DNA of 64,000 nt from Sandaracinaceae bacterium (lineage in GTDB: Bacteria > Myxococcota_A > Polyangia > Polyangiales > Houyiibacteriaceae). The number at the start of each line of letters is the position of its first letter. Position 1 is the first letter of the stretch. The notes beneath the pieces are model-generated. The model saw nothing but the letters and a program-made list of their open reading frames with translations, did no database searches and was not told where the DNA came from. The position numbers and the translations under genes were made by a program. The stretch spans positions 206,877-270,876 of the forward strand of contig JADJJE010000051.1 of assembly GCA_016706685.1 (NCBI GenBank). The letters run 5' to 3'. Positions 25,269 to 33,731 of the stretch are shown here, piece by piece.

Positions 25269-25883
25269 TCACGTGGGCGGCGTGAGCGCCGGCAGCAAGA
25301 TGGTGCTCACGAACGGCCGCAGGGGCCCCTTCGCGGGCGCGAGCACCAGCGTGATGGCGATGCGGATGACCCACTGGGTCAGCATCACGGGGTCGCTCTT
25401 GGCCAAGCGGCCGTCTGCCATGCCCGCCGCGATGAGGGGCGAGAACGTGGTGGTGAAGCGGTCGATCACGTCGGCGAACTGCCGATGCAAGAAGCCGCCC
25501 ACCAGCTCGGGGTCGTCGGCGATGACCTTGGCCATGACGGGGTTTGCGAGCACGTGCTCCACGGCCATGCAGACCGCCTCCACCACGAGCTCGGGGCCAC
25601 TCTGTGCCCCGGTGTCGAACGCCATGGCGCGGTCGATGAGCCGGTACACCTCGCGTGCGATGAGCAGCTGCCAGATCTGCTCCTTGGCGCCCAGGTTGCG
25701 GTAGATGGTGGTGCGCTCGACGCCCGCCTCCGTCGCGATGTCCTTGGGCGACACACGCGACCAGCCGTAACGCGACACGCAGCGCTCCGCGGCGTCCAAG
25801 TAGACATCGAGCGTGGCCGGCGGGCGGGGTGGCAGGCCAGCCCCGATGGCGCTCATGGGCGGCGGAGGCGGAGCGGCTTTCAT
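25269..25883 (-). CDS. TetR family transcriptional regulator
   Basis: A 204-residue regulator with an N-terminal helix-turn-helix: RVSPKDIATEAGVERTTIYRNLGAKEQI is the TetR recognition region. The C-terminal ligand domain is all-helical and unclassified. The gene lies downstream of the ferritin-like gene on the same strand (65 bp gap), so it is probably the last gene of that operon and autoregulated. The best operator candidate is the 32-bp palindrome at 26955-26986. An unusual Pro-rich N-terminal extension (APPPPP) precedes the DNA-binding domain. Confidence 0.87.
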   Translation of the reverse strand: MKAAPPPPPMSAIGAGLPPRPPATLDVYLDAAERCVSRYGWSRVSPKDIATEAGVERTTIYRNLGAKEQIWQLLIAREVYRLIDRAMAFDTGAQSGPELVVEAVCMAVEHVLANPVMAKVIADDPELVGGFLHRQFADVIDRFTTTFSPLIAAGMADGRLAKSDPVMLTQWVIRIAITLVLAPAKGPLRPFVSTILLPALTPPT

Positions 25884-25948
25884 CGGGCGACTATGCTCCC
25901 GAGCATTCCAGCTCGCAACGAAGCCATCATGCGGTTGCGCGACGGCCA

Positions 25949-26905
25949 TCACGCCTGCGCAGCGGCTTGCATCTGCCGCGCGTGAGCTGCCGGTGGGTGC
26001 TCCAGCAGTGAGCGCGTCCAGCTGGGCAGGGGCCCGAGCGCGCGCTCGGGGATCGCGCCCGTCAGGCTCACGAGCGCGTCGGCCACGTAGTGATAGGGGT
26101 GGCTGCGGTCCACCATCATGCGGCCGTGGGCTCGCACGAAGCGGTAGGCTGGCAGGCGCTCGGTGGCGGGGCTGCGGCTGCCCACCTCGTCGAAGCGCCG
26201 GATGGCCTTGTAGAGGCGCTCCTCGTCGAGGCCCATCTTCATCAGGTTGTTCCGCATGCGCGAGAGCAGCGGCACATAGGCCAGCAGGCCTCCCAGATGC
26301 ACGGGCTTCACGGTCTTGGCCGCGAACTTCAGCGCCTGTCGGGACCGCGCGTTCATGCCGACCAGCTCCATGACGTGGAAGTCGATGGCCAGGTGGCGCG
26401 CCTCGTCGCGGTTGATGAGCGCGAACACCTGGTGGCAGACCGGGTCGGCCACCTCGTCCAGCAGCAGCTTCACCAGCGCGCCATCGAGCGCCACCTCGAG
26501 CATGGCGATGACGCACGTGAGCGTGGCGAAGTCGAGCTGGTCGGCGTGCTGGTCGAGCCACTGCATGACCAGGCGAACGTTGGTGTTGGCCACGGGGATC
26601 TCACCCGGCGCCACCATCCCCCAGCGGCGCATCAGGGCCAGCTCGGCGCGCGCGTGCTGCTCTTCCTCGCGCTCGAAGTGGTGGTAGATCGCCACGAGCT
26701 GTGGGTCGGGCGCCAGCCGTGCGAGGGCGGCGAAGCCCTTGGCGCCCACGTGCTCGATCCACACCAGGTCGCACATGAAGTCGCGCAGCTGCGCGTACTG
26801 GTCTTCGCGAATGAGCTCCTGGCCGGGCTGGTCCCAGTCCACGTCGTCGAGGTGCCAGTAACCGGCTTCGATCTTGGCGAGCATCTGCGTGAGGTCGAGC
26901 TGCAT
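25949..26905 (-). CDS. Ferritin-like di-iron domain protein
   Basis: A 318-residue helical protein with the metal-binding pattern of ferritin-like di-iron oxygenases: EREEEQH in one helix and NRDEARH in a later helix, about 90 residues apart. The family position is uncertain, since length and context differ from ferritin and from ribonucleotide reductase R2. It is divergently transcribed from the FAD monooxygenase gene at 27024 and may work in the same oxidative pathway, for example lipid or polyketide modification. This is an inference from neighbourhood. Confidence 0.75.
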   Translation of the reverse strand: MQLDLTQMLAKIEAGYWHLDDVDWDQPGQELIREDQYAQLRDFMCDLVWIEHVGAKGFAALARLAPDPQLVAIYHHFEREEEQHARAELALMRRWGMVAPGEIPVANTNVRLVMQWLDQHADQLDFATLTCVIAMLEVALDGALVKLLLDEVADPVCHQVFALINRDEARHLAIDFHVMELVGMNARSRQALKFAAKTVKPVHLGGLLAYVPLLSRMRNNLMKMGLDEERLYKAIRRFDEVGSRSPATERLPAYRFVRAHGRMMVDRSHPYHYVADALVSLTGAIPERALGPLPSWTRSLLEHPPAAHARQMQAAAQA

Positions 26906-26954
26906 GGCGGACTCCTTGTCGTTTGCGGGACTATGGGGCCCCTCGGCAGATTAA

Positions 26955-26986
26955 GCAACCAAGCAATGAAACTGTTGCACGGTTGC
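26955..26986. promoter_or_regulatory. 32-bp operator-like palindrome between divergent oxidase genes
   Basis: The outer arms GCAACC and GGTTGC and the inner arms GCAA and TTGC are placed symmetrically about one centre (20 of 32 positions match). The site lies 50 bp before the ferritin-like start and 38 bp before the monooxygenase start. A TetR dimer pair could bind here and control both promoters. The nearest TetR gene is the last gene of the ferritin-like operon. Confidence 0.55.
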
Positions 26987-27023
26987 CAGGGCTGTGCTTC
27001 ATTAACAACAAGGAGCAACGCTG

Positions 27024-28535
27024 ATGCCGCCAACTCATGTGGATGTCCTGATCGTCGGGGCCGGACTCTCCGGTGTGGGAACGGCTGCGCAGCTGACCAT
27101 GCGCTGCCCAGGGAAGTCGTTCTTGGTGCTGGAGCGGCGCGAAGCGATCGGCGGCACCTGGGACTTCTTCCGGTACCCGGGCATCCGCTGCGACTCCGAC
27201 ATGCACACCCTCGGGTACTCGTTCCGGCCTTGGCCGAGCGACACCATCATCACCGAGGCGGAGTCCATTCGGAGCTACATCGAGGACACCGCGCGTGAGT
27301 ACGGGGTGCTCGAGCGCGTGCGTTTCCGGCACCGCGTGGTGCGCGCGTCATGGTCGTCCCGCGAGGCGCGTTGGACGGTGGACGCCGTGGTGGAGCCCAC
27401 CAACGAGAAGGTCACGTTCACCGCCGGCTTCGTGGTGGGCTGCGCGGGCTACTACAACTACGACCGGGCCCACACGCCAAGCTTCCCGGGCACCGAGCGC
27501 TTCGCGGGGGACATCGTGCACGCGCAGTTCTGGGACGAGGCCTACGACTACCGCGGCAAGCGCGTGGTGGTGATTGGCAGCGGCGCCACGGCCGTCACGC
27601 TGGTCCCCGCCATGACCAAGCAGGCTTCACACGTGACCATGCTGCAGCGCTCGCCCACGTACATGGTGTCGCTGCCCAAGCACGACGCCACCGTGACGGC
27701 GCTGAAGCGGGTGCTCCCGGAGCGGCACGTGGGCGCCATCACGCGCCTGCGCAACACCGCGCTCCAGCTGGGGCTCTACAAGGTGTCGCAGCGCTATCCG
27801 GCCGCGGTGCGCAAGCTGCTACTGCGCGGGGTGGAGCGGCAGCTCGGGCCGGACGTCTCCATGCGGCACTTCACGCCGGACTACGACCCTTGGGACGAGC
27901 GCCTCTGCGTGGTGCCCGACGGCGACCTGTTCAAGGAGCTCAACGCGGGGCGCGCGTCCATCGTGACGGACCAGGTGGAGACGTTCACCGAGTCCGGCGT
28001 GCGGCTCCGGTCGGGCGAGACGCTGCCCGCGGATCTCGTGGTGTTGGCGACCGGCCTCGAGGTGCAGCTCCTGGGAGGCGTGGCCGTCACGGTGGACGGC
28101 GTGAGCGTGGACCCGAACCAGCGGCTCACCTACCGCGCGGCCATGTTCGCCGACATCCCGAACCTGGCGATGATCTTCGGCTACGTGAACGTGTCGTGGA
28201 CGCGCAAGGCCGACCTGGTGGCGGAGTTCGTGTGCCGCCTGCTCAACCACATGGACCGCCATGGCTACCAGCAGGTCACGCCGGGGCACAGCGAGGGCTT
28301 CGCCACGGACGAGCCCTTCGTGGCGCTGAAGTCCGGCTACCTGAAGCGCGGTGCCTCGGGCATGCCGCTGCAGGGGAGCGCCGCGCCGTGGCGGAACAGC
28401 CAGAACGTGTTCGTGGACACCGTGCTGCTGCGCTACGGGAAGCTCCAGGACGGCTACCTGCGCTTCACGCGTCGCCCCCGTGAGGCCAAGGTGAGTCAGC
28501 CCGCTCGCACCGTGCCGCGCGTGCTCCTGAACTGA
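27024..28535 (+). CDS. Flavin-dependent monooxygenase (Baeyer-Villiger type)
   Basis: A 503-residue flavoprotein. The FAD Rossmann motif GAGLSG is at 12-17, followed by GGTWDF. The sequence FAGDIVHAQFWD fits the BVMO fingerprint FxGxxxHxxxW(P/D), and the NADPH Rossmann motif IGSGATAV comes next. A third conserved block (VLATGLEVQ) closes the FAD domain. BVMOs insert oxygen next to a ketone, while related FMOs hydroxylate N or S. The substrate is unknown. AGGAG lies 8-12 bases before the ATG (CAAGGAGCAACGCTG). Expression is probably tied to the divergent ferritin-like gene through the shared palindrome. Confidence 0.87.
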   Translation: MPPTHVDVLIVGAGLSGVGTAAQLTMRCPGKSFLVLERREAIGGTWDFFRYPGIRCDSDMHTLGYSFRPWPSDTIITEAESIRSYIEDTAREYGVLERVRFRHRVVRASWSSREARWTVDAVVEPTNEKVTFTAGFVVGCAGYYNYDRAHTPSFPGTERFAGDIVHAQFWDEAYDYRGKRVVVIGSGATAVTLVPAMTKQASHVTMLQRSPTYMVSLPKHDATVTALKRVLPERHVGAITRLRNTALQLGLYKVSQRYPAAVRKLLLRGVERQLGPDVSMRHFTPDYDPWDERLCVVPDGDLFKELNAGRASIVTDQVETFTESGVRLRSGETLPADLVVLATGLEVQLLGGVAVTVDGVSVDPNQRLTYRAAMFADIPNLAMIFGYVNVSWTRKADLVAEFVCRLLNHMDRHGYQQVTPGHSEGFATDEPFVALKSGYLKRGASGMPLQGSAAPWRNSQNVFVDTVLLRYGKLQDGYLRFTRRPREAKVSQPARTVPRVLLN

Positions 28536-28548
28536 CGCGGGCGCAGAG

Positions 28549-29400
28549 CTATTGCAGCCGCCCGAACACCACGCTGGTGCTCACGACCCAGTCCGAGTGC
28601 CGCCCGTACCAGCCGTAGCCCGTGGCGTTTCCCGCGCCGTCGGTGGTGACCAGCAGGGTGCCCTCGCCGTAGCCGCCGCCGCTTCCATCGGGGCGCGTGT
28701 CGTCTTGGTGGCCGAAGCTGGTGGCGTCGGCCGCGCGGAACACGAACGCGCCGGGCCACTCGGGGACGGGCTCGGGGCGGGAGAGCATGAAGCCCACGTG
28801 GCCGGTGGCGCCCGGGCCCCAGTCGAGCGGGCGGCGCCACGCGAACATGTCGCCGGGGCGGGCCTCGGTGAGGTGCGCGAGGCGCCGAAAGCCGCGCGAG
28901 CCGCGGTGCGTGGGCGCGCGCTCGATGGCCTGCACGTAGTTGCGCGCCACCGGCCGGGCGCGGCCGAGGCCACGCAGGGCGCTGCGGGCGTCACGCGCCA
29001 GGATCCAGCTGACCATGCCGGAGCAGTCCCAGGCGTACTCGCCGCGCGACTCGCGCACCAGGGTGCGGTGTTGGTAGCGCGTGGTCACGAGGCGCGCGCG
29101 GATGCTCGCCAGGCGCGTGAGCACGCGGGCCCCGGCGGGGCTGGCTGCGGGCTCGTCCGTGCGCAGCGCGATGGGCTCACGTGGGCGCGGCCGGCGGGGC
29201 GCCGGGATGACCGACGCCGGCATGTCGCTGGGCGGCGCGCTCGCGTGGGCGGGCGCTGCTCCCACGGCGCAGCCATGCTGGTGCGTGAGCGTCAGGAGCG
29301 TGAGCGCGGCAAAGAGCCCCATGCCCGCGCGGGGGAGGCGGGGGAGGCGAGAGCGCTGCTGGACTCGGCGGGACAACACGGGCATGAACGAGGCGCCCAC
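28549..29400 (-). CDS. NlpC/P60-like cell-wall hydrolase (putative)
   Basis: A 283-residue exported protein with an N-terminal signal segment (MGLFAALTLLTLTHQHGCAV). The second half has WDCSGMVSW, which resembles the DCSG catalytic Cys box of NlpC/P60 peptidoglycan amidases, followed by RPGDMFAW and ATGHVGFM, where the conserved His lies. The catalytic pair is therefore present, but the rest diverges, so the family call is tentative. Starts at GTG 29400 and ATG 29385 are both possible. It is divergently oriented to rnc, 65 bp apart. Confidence 0.6.
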   Translation of the reverse strand: MGASFMPVLSRRVQQRSRLPRLPRAGMGLFAALTLLTLTHQHGCAVGAAPAHASAPPSDMPASVIPAPRRPRPREPIALRTDEPAASPAGARVLTRLASIRARLVTTRYQHRTLVRESRGEYAWDCSGMVSWILARDARSALRGLGRARPVARNYVQAIERAPTHRGSRGFRRLAHLTEARPGDMFAWRRPLDWGPGATGHVGFMLSRPEPVPEWPGAFVFRAADATSFGHQDDTRPDGSGGGYGEGTLLVTTDGAGNATGYGWYGRHSDWVVSTSVVFGRLQ

Positions 29401-29465
29401 ACTCTAGCGCGCAGCCATAGAGTGGGGACGCATCCGTTCAACACCACGACCGCGCCGACATTCCC

Positions 29466-30239
29466 GTGAGCCACGATCCGCCACCCCGCGCCACCTCCGC
29501 CACTCCCCCGTCGCCTGCGCCGGTCACGCTCGGCAGTGAGCGCGCGGCGGACCCCGTGGTGGAGCTGACGCGTCGCCTCGGTCACGCCTTCCGCGATCCG
29601 CGGCTGCTGCACGAGGCGCTCACGCACCGCTCGTATCACAACGAGCGCAAGGAGCGCGCGCCGCGCCACAACGAGCGGCTCGAGTTCCTGGGCGACGCCA
29701 TCTTGGGCGCCGCGGTGACCGCGCTGCTGTACGAGAGCCTGCCGGACGTGCGCGAGGGCGAGCTCACCCGGAGGCGCGCCGAGCTGGTGTGCGAGAGCGG
29801 CCTGCACGCCGTGGCCGACGAGCTGAACCTGGGCGAGGCGCTGCTGCTCGGGAAGGGCGAAGAGAAGAGCGGCGGGCGCACCAAGCCGCGCCTGCTGGCC
29901 AGCGGGGTGGAGGCGTTGGTGGGCGCCGTGCATCAAGACGCGGGCTTCGAGGCGGCGGCGGCGCTGGTGAAGCGCCTGCTGGGGGCGCGCTTGAGTGACA
30001 CGCGCGGCGAGCGCGACCACAAGACGCTGTTCCAGGAGTGGGCCCAGCGGCACCGCGCGCTCACGCCGCGCTACGAGCTGCGCGAGACGGAAGGGCCCGA
30101 CCACGCGCGGGTCTTCCGTGTGGCGCTGTTCCTGGGGGACGAGGCCTTCACCGAGGGCGAGGGCCGCTCGAAGACCGAGGCCGAGCAGGACGCGGCGCGC
30201 AGGGCCATGGCGGAGGCCGTGGGGCAGCAGTCTGGCTAG
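29466..30239 (+). CDS. rnc: Ribonuclease III
   Basis: A 257-residue double-strand-specific endoribonuclease that processes rRNA and structured mRNAs. The RNase III signature NERLEFLGDA is at 69-78, and the second acidic cluster ASGVEALVGAVHQD is in place. A dsRNA-binding domain occupies ~175-250 (DHKTLFQEWAQRH ... GRSKTEAEQDAARRAM). The N-terminal 30 residues form an unusual Pro/Ala-rich extension. The start is GTG 29466. The window's giant hairpins would be natural RNase III substrates if transcribed; this is speculation. Confidence 0.93.
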   Translation: MSHDPPPRATSATPPSPAPVTLGSERAADPVVELTRRLGHAFRDPRLLHEALTHRSYHNERKERAPRHNERLEFLGDAILGAAVTALLYESLPDVREGELTRRRAELVCESGLHAVADELNLGEALLLGKGEEKSGGRTKPRLLASGVEALVGAVHQDAGFEAAAALVKRLLGARLSDTRGERDHKTLFQEWAQRHRALTPRYELRETEGPDHARVFRVALFLGDEAFTEGEGRSKTEAEQDAARRAMAEAVGQQSG

Positions 30240-30287
30240 CCCCATCCGGTGCTCGCCAGCCCGCTGACCTTGCGACATCATCGGCCC

Positions 30288-31256
30288 ATGCTTCGTCTCC
30301 GCGGATTGCTCGCGCCGCTCTCGCTGGGGCTCGCGCTCCTCGGTGGGCTGGGCGGGCTCGGTGGGCTGGGCGGGCTGTATCCGGAGGCCGAGGCGCAGCG
30401 GCGCCCCACGCGGTCGTCCAGCATGCAGGCGCGGTCGTCGTCCATGCGCGCGAGCTCGTCCATGCGGTCGCGCTCGTCGTCCATGCGGCCACGCTCGTCC
30501 AGCATGCAGGCGCGGTCGTCCTCCATGCGCGGCAGCTCGTCCAGCATGAGGGCGCGTGCCCGCCGCGCCAGCGCCGCCTACCGCCGCCAGGTGGTCCGTT
30601 GGCACGCGCGGCCCAGCGCCGAGGCCGTGGCCGCGTGGGAGGCGCAGACGCCGCCCCCGTTGGTGTTCCGGCCGGTGCGCTATCCGGGGGAGTACGCGCT
30701 GGTCCCCGACGCGCAGGGCCTGTTCAGCGAGTATCAGCTGCGCGCGGCGCGCAAGGCGTTCACCTATCGTGACGCGCTCACGCACGACGTGCACCCGCGC
30801 CTGATGCAGCTGGCTTACCGCATCGTGCGCGAGTTCCGCGTGCCGCACCTGTGGCTGATCAGCGGGTACCGCGACGGCAGCCGCACCAGCCGCCACGGGC
30901 AGGGGCGCGCCATGGACATCGTGGCGCCCGGGGTGAGCAACGCGCAGCTCGCGCGCTTCGCCCGGCGGCAGGGCTTCGCTGGGGTGGGCGAGTACCCCAA
31001 CAGCGGCTTCGTGCACGTGGACATCCGCGCCCGCAGCTATTTCTGGGTGGACTCCTCGCAGCCCGGCGGCCGCTCGCGGGAGCGGCAGGTGCGGCGCAGC
31101 GAGGCGCAGCGGGCCGACCGTGAGGCGCGCGCGCGCGGCGAGCAGGCCATCCCCGACGTGGTCGAGGTGGACGACAGCGAGGGCGACGAAGAGGCGGACG
31201 CCGATGACGCAGCAGACGGCGCGGACGGTACGGACGGCGGTACACTGGCCCCGTGA
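30288..31256 (+). CDS. YcbK/MepK-like M15 peptidase with Ser-Met repeats
   Basis: A 322-residue exported protein. After a signal peptide with a run of Leu-Gly repeats (LGGLGGLGGLGG) comes a low-complexity segment, ~45-95, of about seven SSSM units spaced by Arg. The C-terminal domain (residues ~150-270) resembles DUF882/peptidase M15, with SRHGQGRAMDIV (His, Asp) and GFVHVDIR (His) as zinc ligands. These enzymes cleave peptide cross-links in peptidoglycan. An acidic tail follows. The start ATG 30288 gives a proper signal peptide. The stop overlaps the GTG of the kinase gene. Confidence 0.8.
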   Translation: MLRLRGLLAPLSLGLALLGGLGGLGGLGGLYPEAEAQRRPTRSSSMQARSSSMRASSSMRSRSSSMRPRSSSMQARSSSMRGSSSSMRARARRASAAYRRQVVRWHARPSAEAVAAWEAQTPPPLVFRPVRYPGEYALVPDAQGLFSEYQLRAARKAFTYRDALTHDVHPRLMQLAYRIVREFRVPHLWLISGYRDGSRTSRHGQGRAMDIVAPGVSNAQLARFARRQGFAGVGEYPNSGFVHVDIRARSYFWVDSSQPGGRSRERQVRRSEAQRADREARARGEQAIPDVVEVDDSEGDEEADADDAADGADGTDGGTLAP

Positions 31257-33433
31257 CCAGCACACCCAACGACCGCATCGCCGAGCTGGCGCGCCAGGGG
31301 GACCACCGCGCTGCCGCCGCCCTCGCGCTCTCGGCCGGCGATGCGCAGCGCGCGGCGCAGCTGTTTGCGGACGTGTGGGACTGGCCTGCGGCGCAGCGCG
31401 CGGCCGTGAGCGCGGGGCGCCGTGACCTGGCCTACCAGTACGCCATCGCGTCCAACGACGCGGGCGTGATTGCCCAGGCGCTCGAGGCGCTGCTCGGCGA
31501 CGACCAGCAGTGCCTGCCCGCCGCCGAGTACGCGCGCAGCCGCGGGCGCCACCACGACGCGGCCCGCCTGCTCGAGTCTGCGGGCGATCTGGGCGCGGCC
31601 GCCGAGGCCTTCGTGGCCGCCGGCGAGCTGTTCGATGCGGCCCGCTGCCAGGAGTCTCGTGGCGAGTACCGCGAGGCCGGCAAGCTCTACGAGCTGCGCC
31701 TGAAGGACGCCCCGGACGACGCCCGCGCCGCCCTGCGTCTGGCCCGCATCCTGGCCAGCTTCGGGCGCTACAAGCCCGCCATCGCGGCGCTGCAGCGCGC
31801 GGAGGCCGACCCCGAGCAGGCCACCGGCGCGCTGCGCATGATGGTCGCGTGCTTCGCGGCCCTGCAGATGGACGAGGCCGCCGGGCGCTGCCTCGAGCGG
31901 CTGGGCGCGCGCGAGCCCGGCGTGCCCGTGACGGTGCGCGCGTTCCTGGAGCAGCACTACGGCCACGGCGAGGGCCTGGCGGCGCTGCAGAAAGAGAGCG
32001 TGCAGGCCGAGCTGCTGGCCGGGCGCTACCGCACGCTGGAAGCGCTGGGCTCCGGCGCCACGGGCCGCGTGCTGCGCGCGCGTGACACCTTCTACGACCG
32101 CGAAGTGGCCATCAAGGTGCTCACCATCGGCGGCGGCGAGCGTGGCCGCGATGCCTACGCGCGCTTCGCCCGTGAGGCGCGCATCGCCACCGCGCTCGAC
32201 CACCCCAACATCGTGCGCGTCATGGAGTTCCACGCGGCAGGGCCCTTCCTGGTCATGGAGCTCATGGCGGGCGGCACGCTCGAGCGGCGCCTCCAGCCCC
32301 CGGGCAAGCGCTTGCCTCTCGACGTGGTGGCGCACGTGCTGCGTGGGCTCACGGCGGCGCTGCGCGCGGTGCACCAGCGCGGCATCACGCACCGCGACGT
32401 GAAGCCCGCCAACGTGTTCTTCGGGGCGACTGGCGAGGTGAAGCTGGGCGACTTCGGCGCGTCGCACCTGGCCGACCTGAGCGCCACGCTCACGTCGGCC
32501 ATGGTGGGCACGCTGGCCTACATGGCGCCCGAGCAGGTGACCGGCGGCGGGCAGCCGAGCGCCGCCACGGACCTCTACGCGCTCGGCGTGGTGGCCTTCC
32601 AGATGCTGACCGGCACGCTGCCCTTCGCCGGGCCCGACTTCGTGACGCAGCACCTGAACGAAGCCCCGCCGCTAGTCTCACAGCGCGCGCCCGTGCTGGG
32701 CACACAGTACGACGCGCTCGTGAGCGCGCTGCTGATGAAGGACGCCGCCGCGCGCGTGCAGGACGCCAACGCGCTGCACGACTTGCTGGCTGCACTCCCA
32801 TGGGTGGACCCCGAGACCGACGCGCTCGCCACGGCGTCGCCGGAGGCCCAGCGCGCGCGGGAGCTGGCCGCTGCGGCCACCGCCGCTGCGAGCGCGGCCG
32901 CCCAGGCTGCCTCGGGCGCCGCCACGGTGGCCAGCGAGCGCTTCGTCCCCGTGGACTCCCGCTCGGCGGGCGGCCCCGTGAGCTCGGAAGCTCCGCCCCA
33001 TCGCGGGGCGCTCGCACTGGCCGCCGCGCCTGCGCCCCCCGGAGCGCGCTTGCTGCGCGACACCCTGCTGGGCCGCGAGGTGTTGGTGCTGCCCGTGGAC
33101 GCCGCGCGTGCCGCGCACCTCACCGCGCTGGCCGCCGCCGATCACCCCCACCTCCAGGCGGTCTTCGACGTGGACCCCGAGCGCGGCGAGGCCACACTCG
33201 AGCGCCCGCGTGGGGTGCCCCTCACACAGCCCGTTCCGCCCGAGCATCACGCGCGCATCAAGGCCGAGCTGAGCGCCGCCTTGCACGCCCTGCACGAGCG
33301 CGGCCTCGCTCACGGTTCGCTCACGCCCCAGCACGCGCTGCACGGGCCCGGGCGCGCCGTGCTGCTGCTGCCCAGCGCCCCGGGCGGCGACCCGGCCGAC
33401 GACCTGCTGGCGCTCGAGCGGCTCTTCGCGTGA
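31253..33433 (+). CDS. TPR-Ser/Thr kinase with degenerate second kinase-like domain
   Basis: A 726-residue protein. Residues 1-245 are helical repeats of TPR type, unusual in being N-terminal. Residues ~258-520 are a canonical Hanks-type kinase: Gly loop LGSGATGRV (266-274), Lys289, HRDVKPANV (381-389), DFG (401-403), APE (426-428). A ~60-residue Ala-rich linker follows. Residues ~590-726 again look like a kinase core but with HGSLTPQHAL in place of HRD and no DFG, so it is a pseudokinase if related. No membrane segment is present. GTG start, GTGA overlap with the upstream gene. Confidence 0.85.
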   Translation: MTSTPNDRIAELARQGDHRAAAALALSAGDAQRAAQLFADVWDWPAAQRAAVSAGRRDLAYQYAIASNDAGVIAQALEALLGDDQQCLPAAEYARSRGRHHDAARLLESAGDLGAAAEAFVAAGELFDAARCQESRGEYREAGKLYELRLKDAPDDARAALRLARILASFGRYKPAIAALQRAEADPEQATGALRMMVACFAALQMDEAAGRCLERLGAREPGVPVTVRAFLEQHYGHGEGLAALQKESVQAELLAGRYRTLEALGSGATGRVLRARDTFYDREVAIKVLTIGGGERGRDAYARFAREARIATALDHPNIVRVMEFHAAGPFLVMELMAGGTLERRLQPPGKRLPLDVVAHVLRGLTAALRAVHQRGITHRDVKPANVFFGATGEVKLGDFGASHLADLSATLTSAMVGTLAYMAPEQVTGGGQPSAATDLYALGVVAFQMLTGTLPFAGPDFVTQHLNEAPPLVSQRAPVLGTQYDALVSALLMKDAAARVQDANALHDLLAALPWVDPETDALATASPEAQRARELAAAATAAASAAAQAASGAATVASERFVPVDSRSAGGPVSSEAPPHRGALALAAAPAPPGARLLRDTLLGREVLVLPVDAARAAHLTALAAADHPHLQAVFDVDPERGEATLERPRGVPLTQPVPPEHHARIKAELSAALHALHERGLAHGSLTPQHALHGPGRAVLLLPSAPGGDPADDLLALERLFA

Positions 33434-33506
33434 CCGCGGTGGCCCGCGCGATAGACCCACGCCCACCGTCCACAGGCTGCTAGCATCAGCGCCCCGAGCG
33501 ACCACC

Positions 33507-33731
33507 ATGAGCACGCCCGAGCCCACCACCGAGCCCCTCGCCAACGAGGACGAGACCGACGCCCCCGAAGCATCGCCAGGGCAGACGCGCCGCAGCATCT
33601 CGGAGTGGGCCGTGGTGCTGGCGCTCGCGGCGCTGATCGCGGCCGTGGCCTGGTCGCAGTTCGGGTCACTCTTCAACGCGTCCACGCAGGGCACCGAGCA
33701 GCCGAGCGCACCGGAGAACAACGAGCCATGA
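33507..33731 (+). CDS. Small single-pass membrane protein
   Basis: A 74-residue protein with an acidic N-terminal 30 residues, one membrane helix (WAVVLALAALIAAVAW) and a short polar tail. Its stop overlaps the ATG of the amine oxidase gene (ATGA), so it is translationally coupled to it and may anchor or regulate the oxidase. No family is recognised. Confidence 0.65.
   Translation: MSTPEPTTEPLANEDETDAPEASPGQTRRSISEWAVVLALAALIAAVAWSQFGSLFNASTQGTEQPSAPENNEP

Noticed and set aside
29292..31265. 657-residue minus-strand frame opposite rnc and the M15-like peptidase
   Set aside because: Shadow of two well-supported plus-strand genes.
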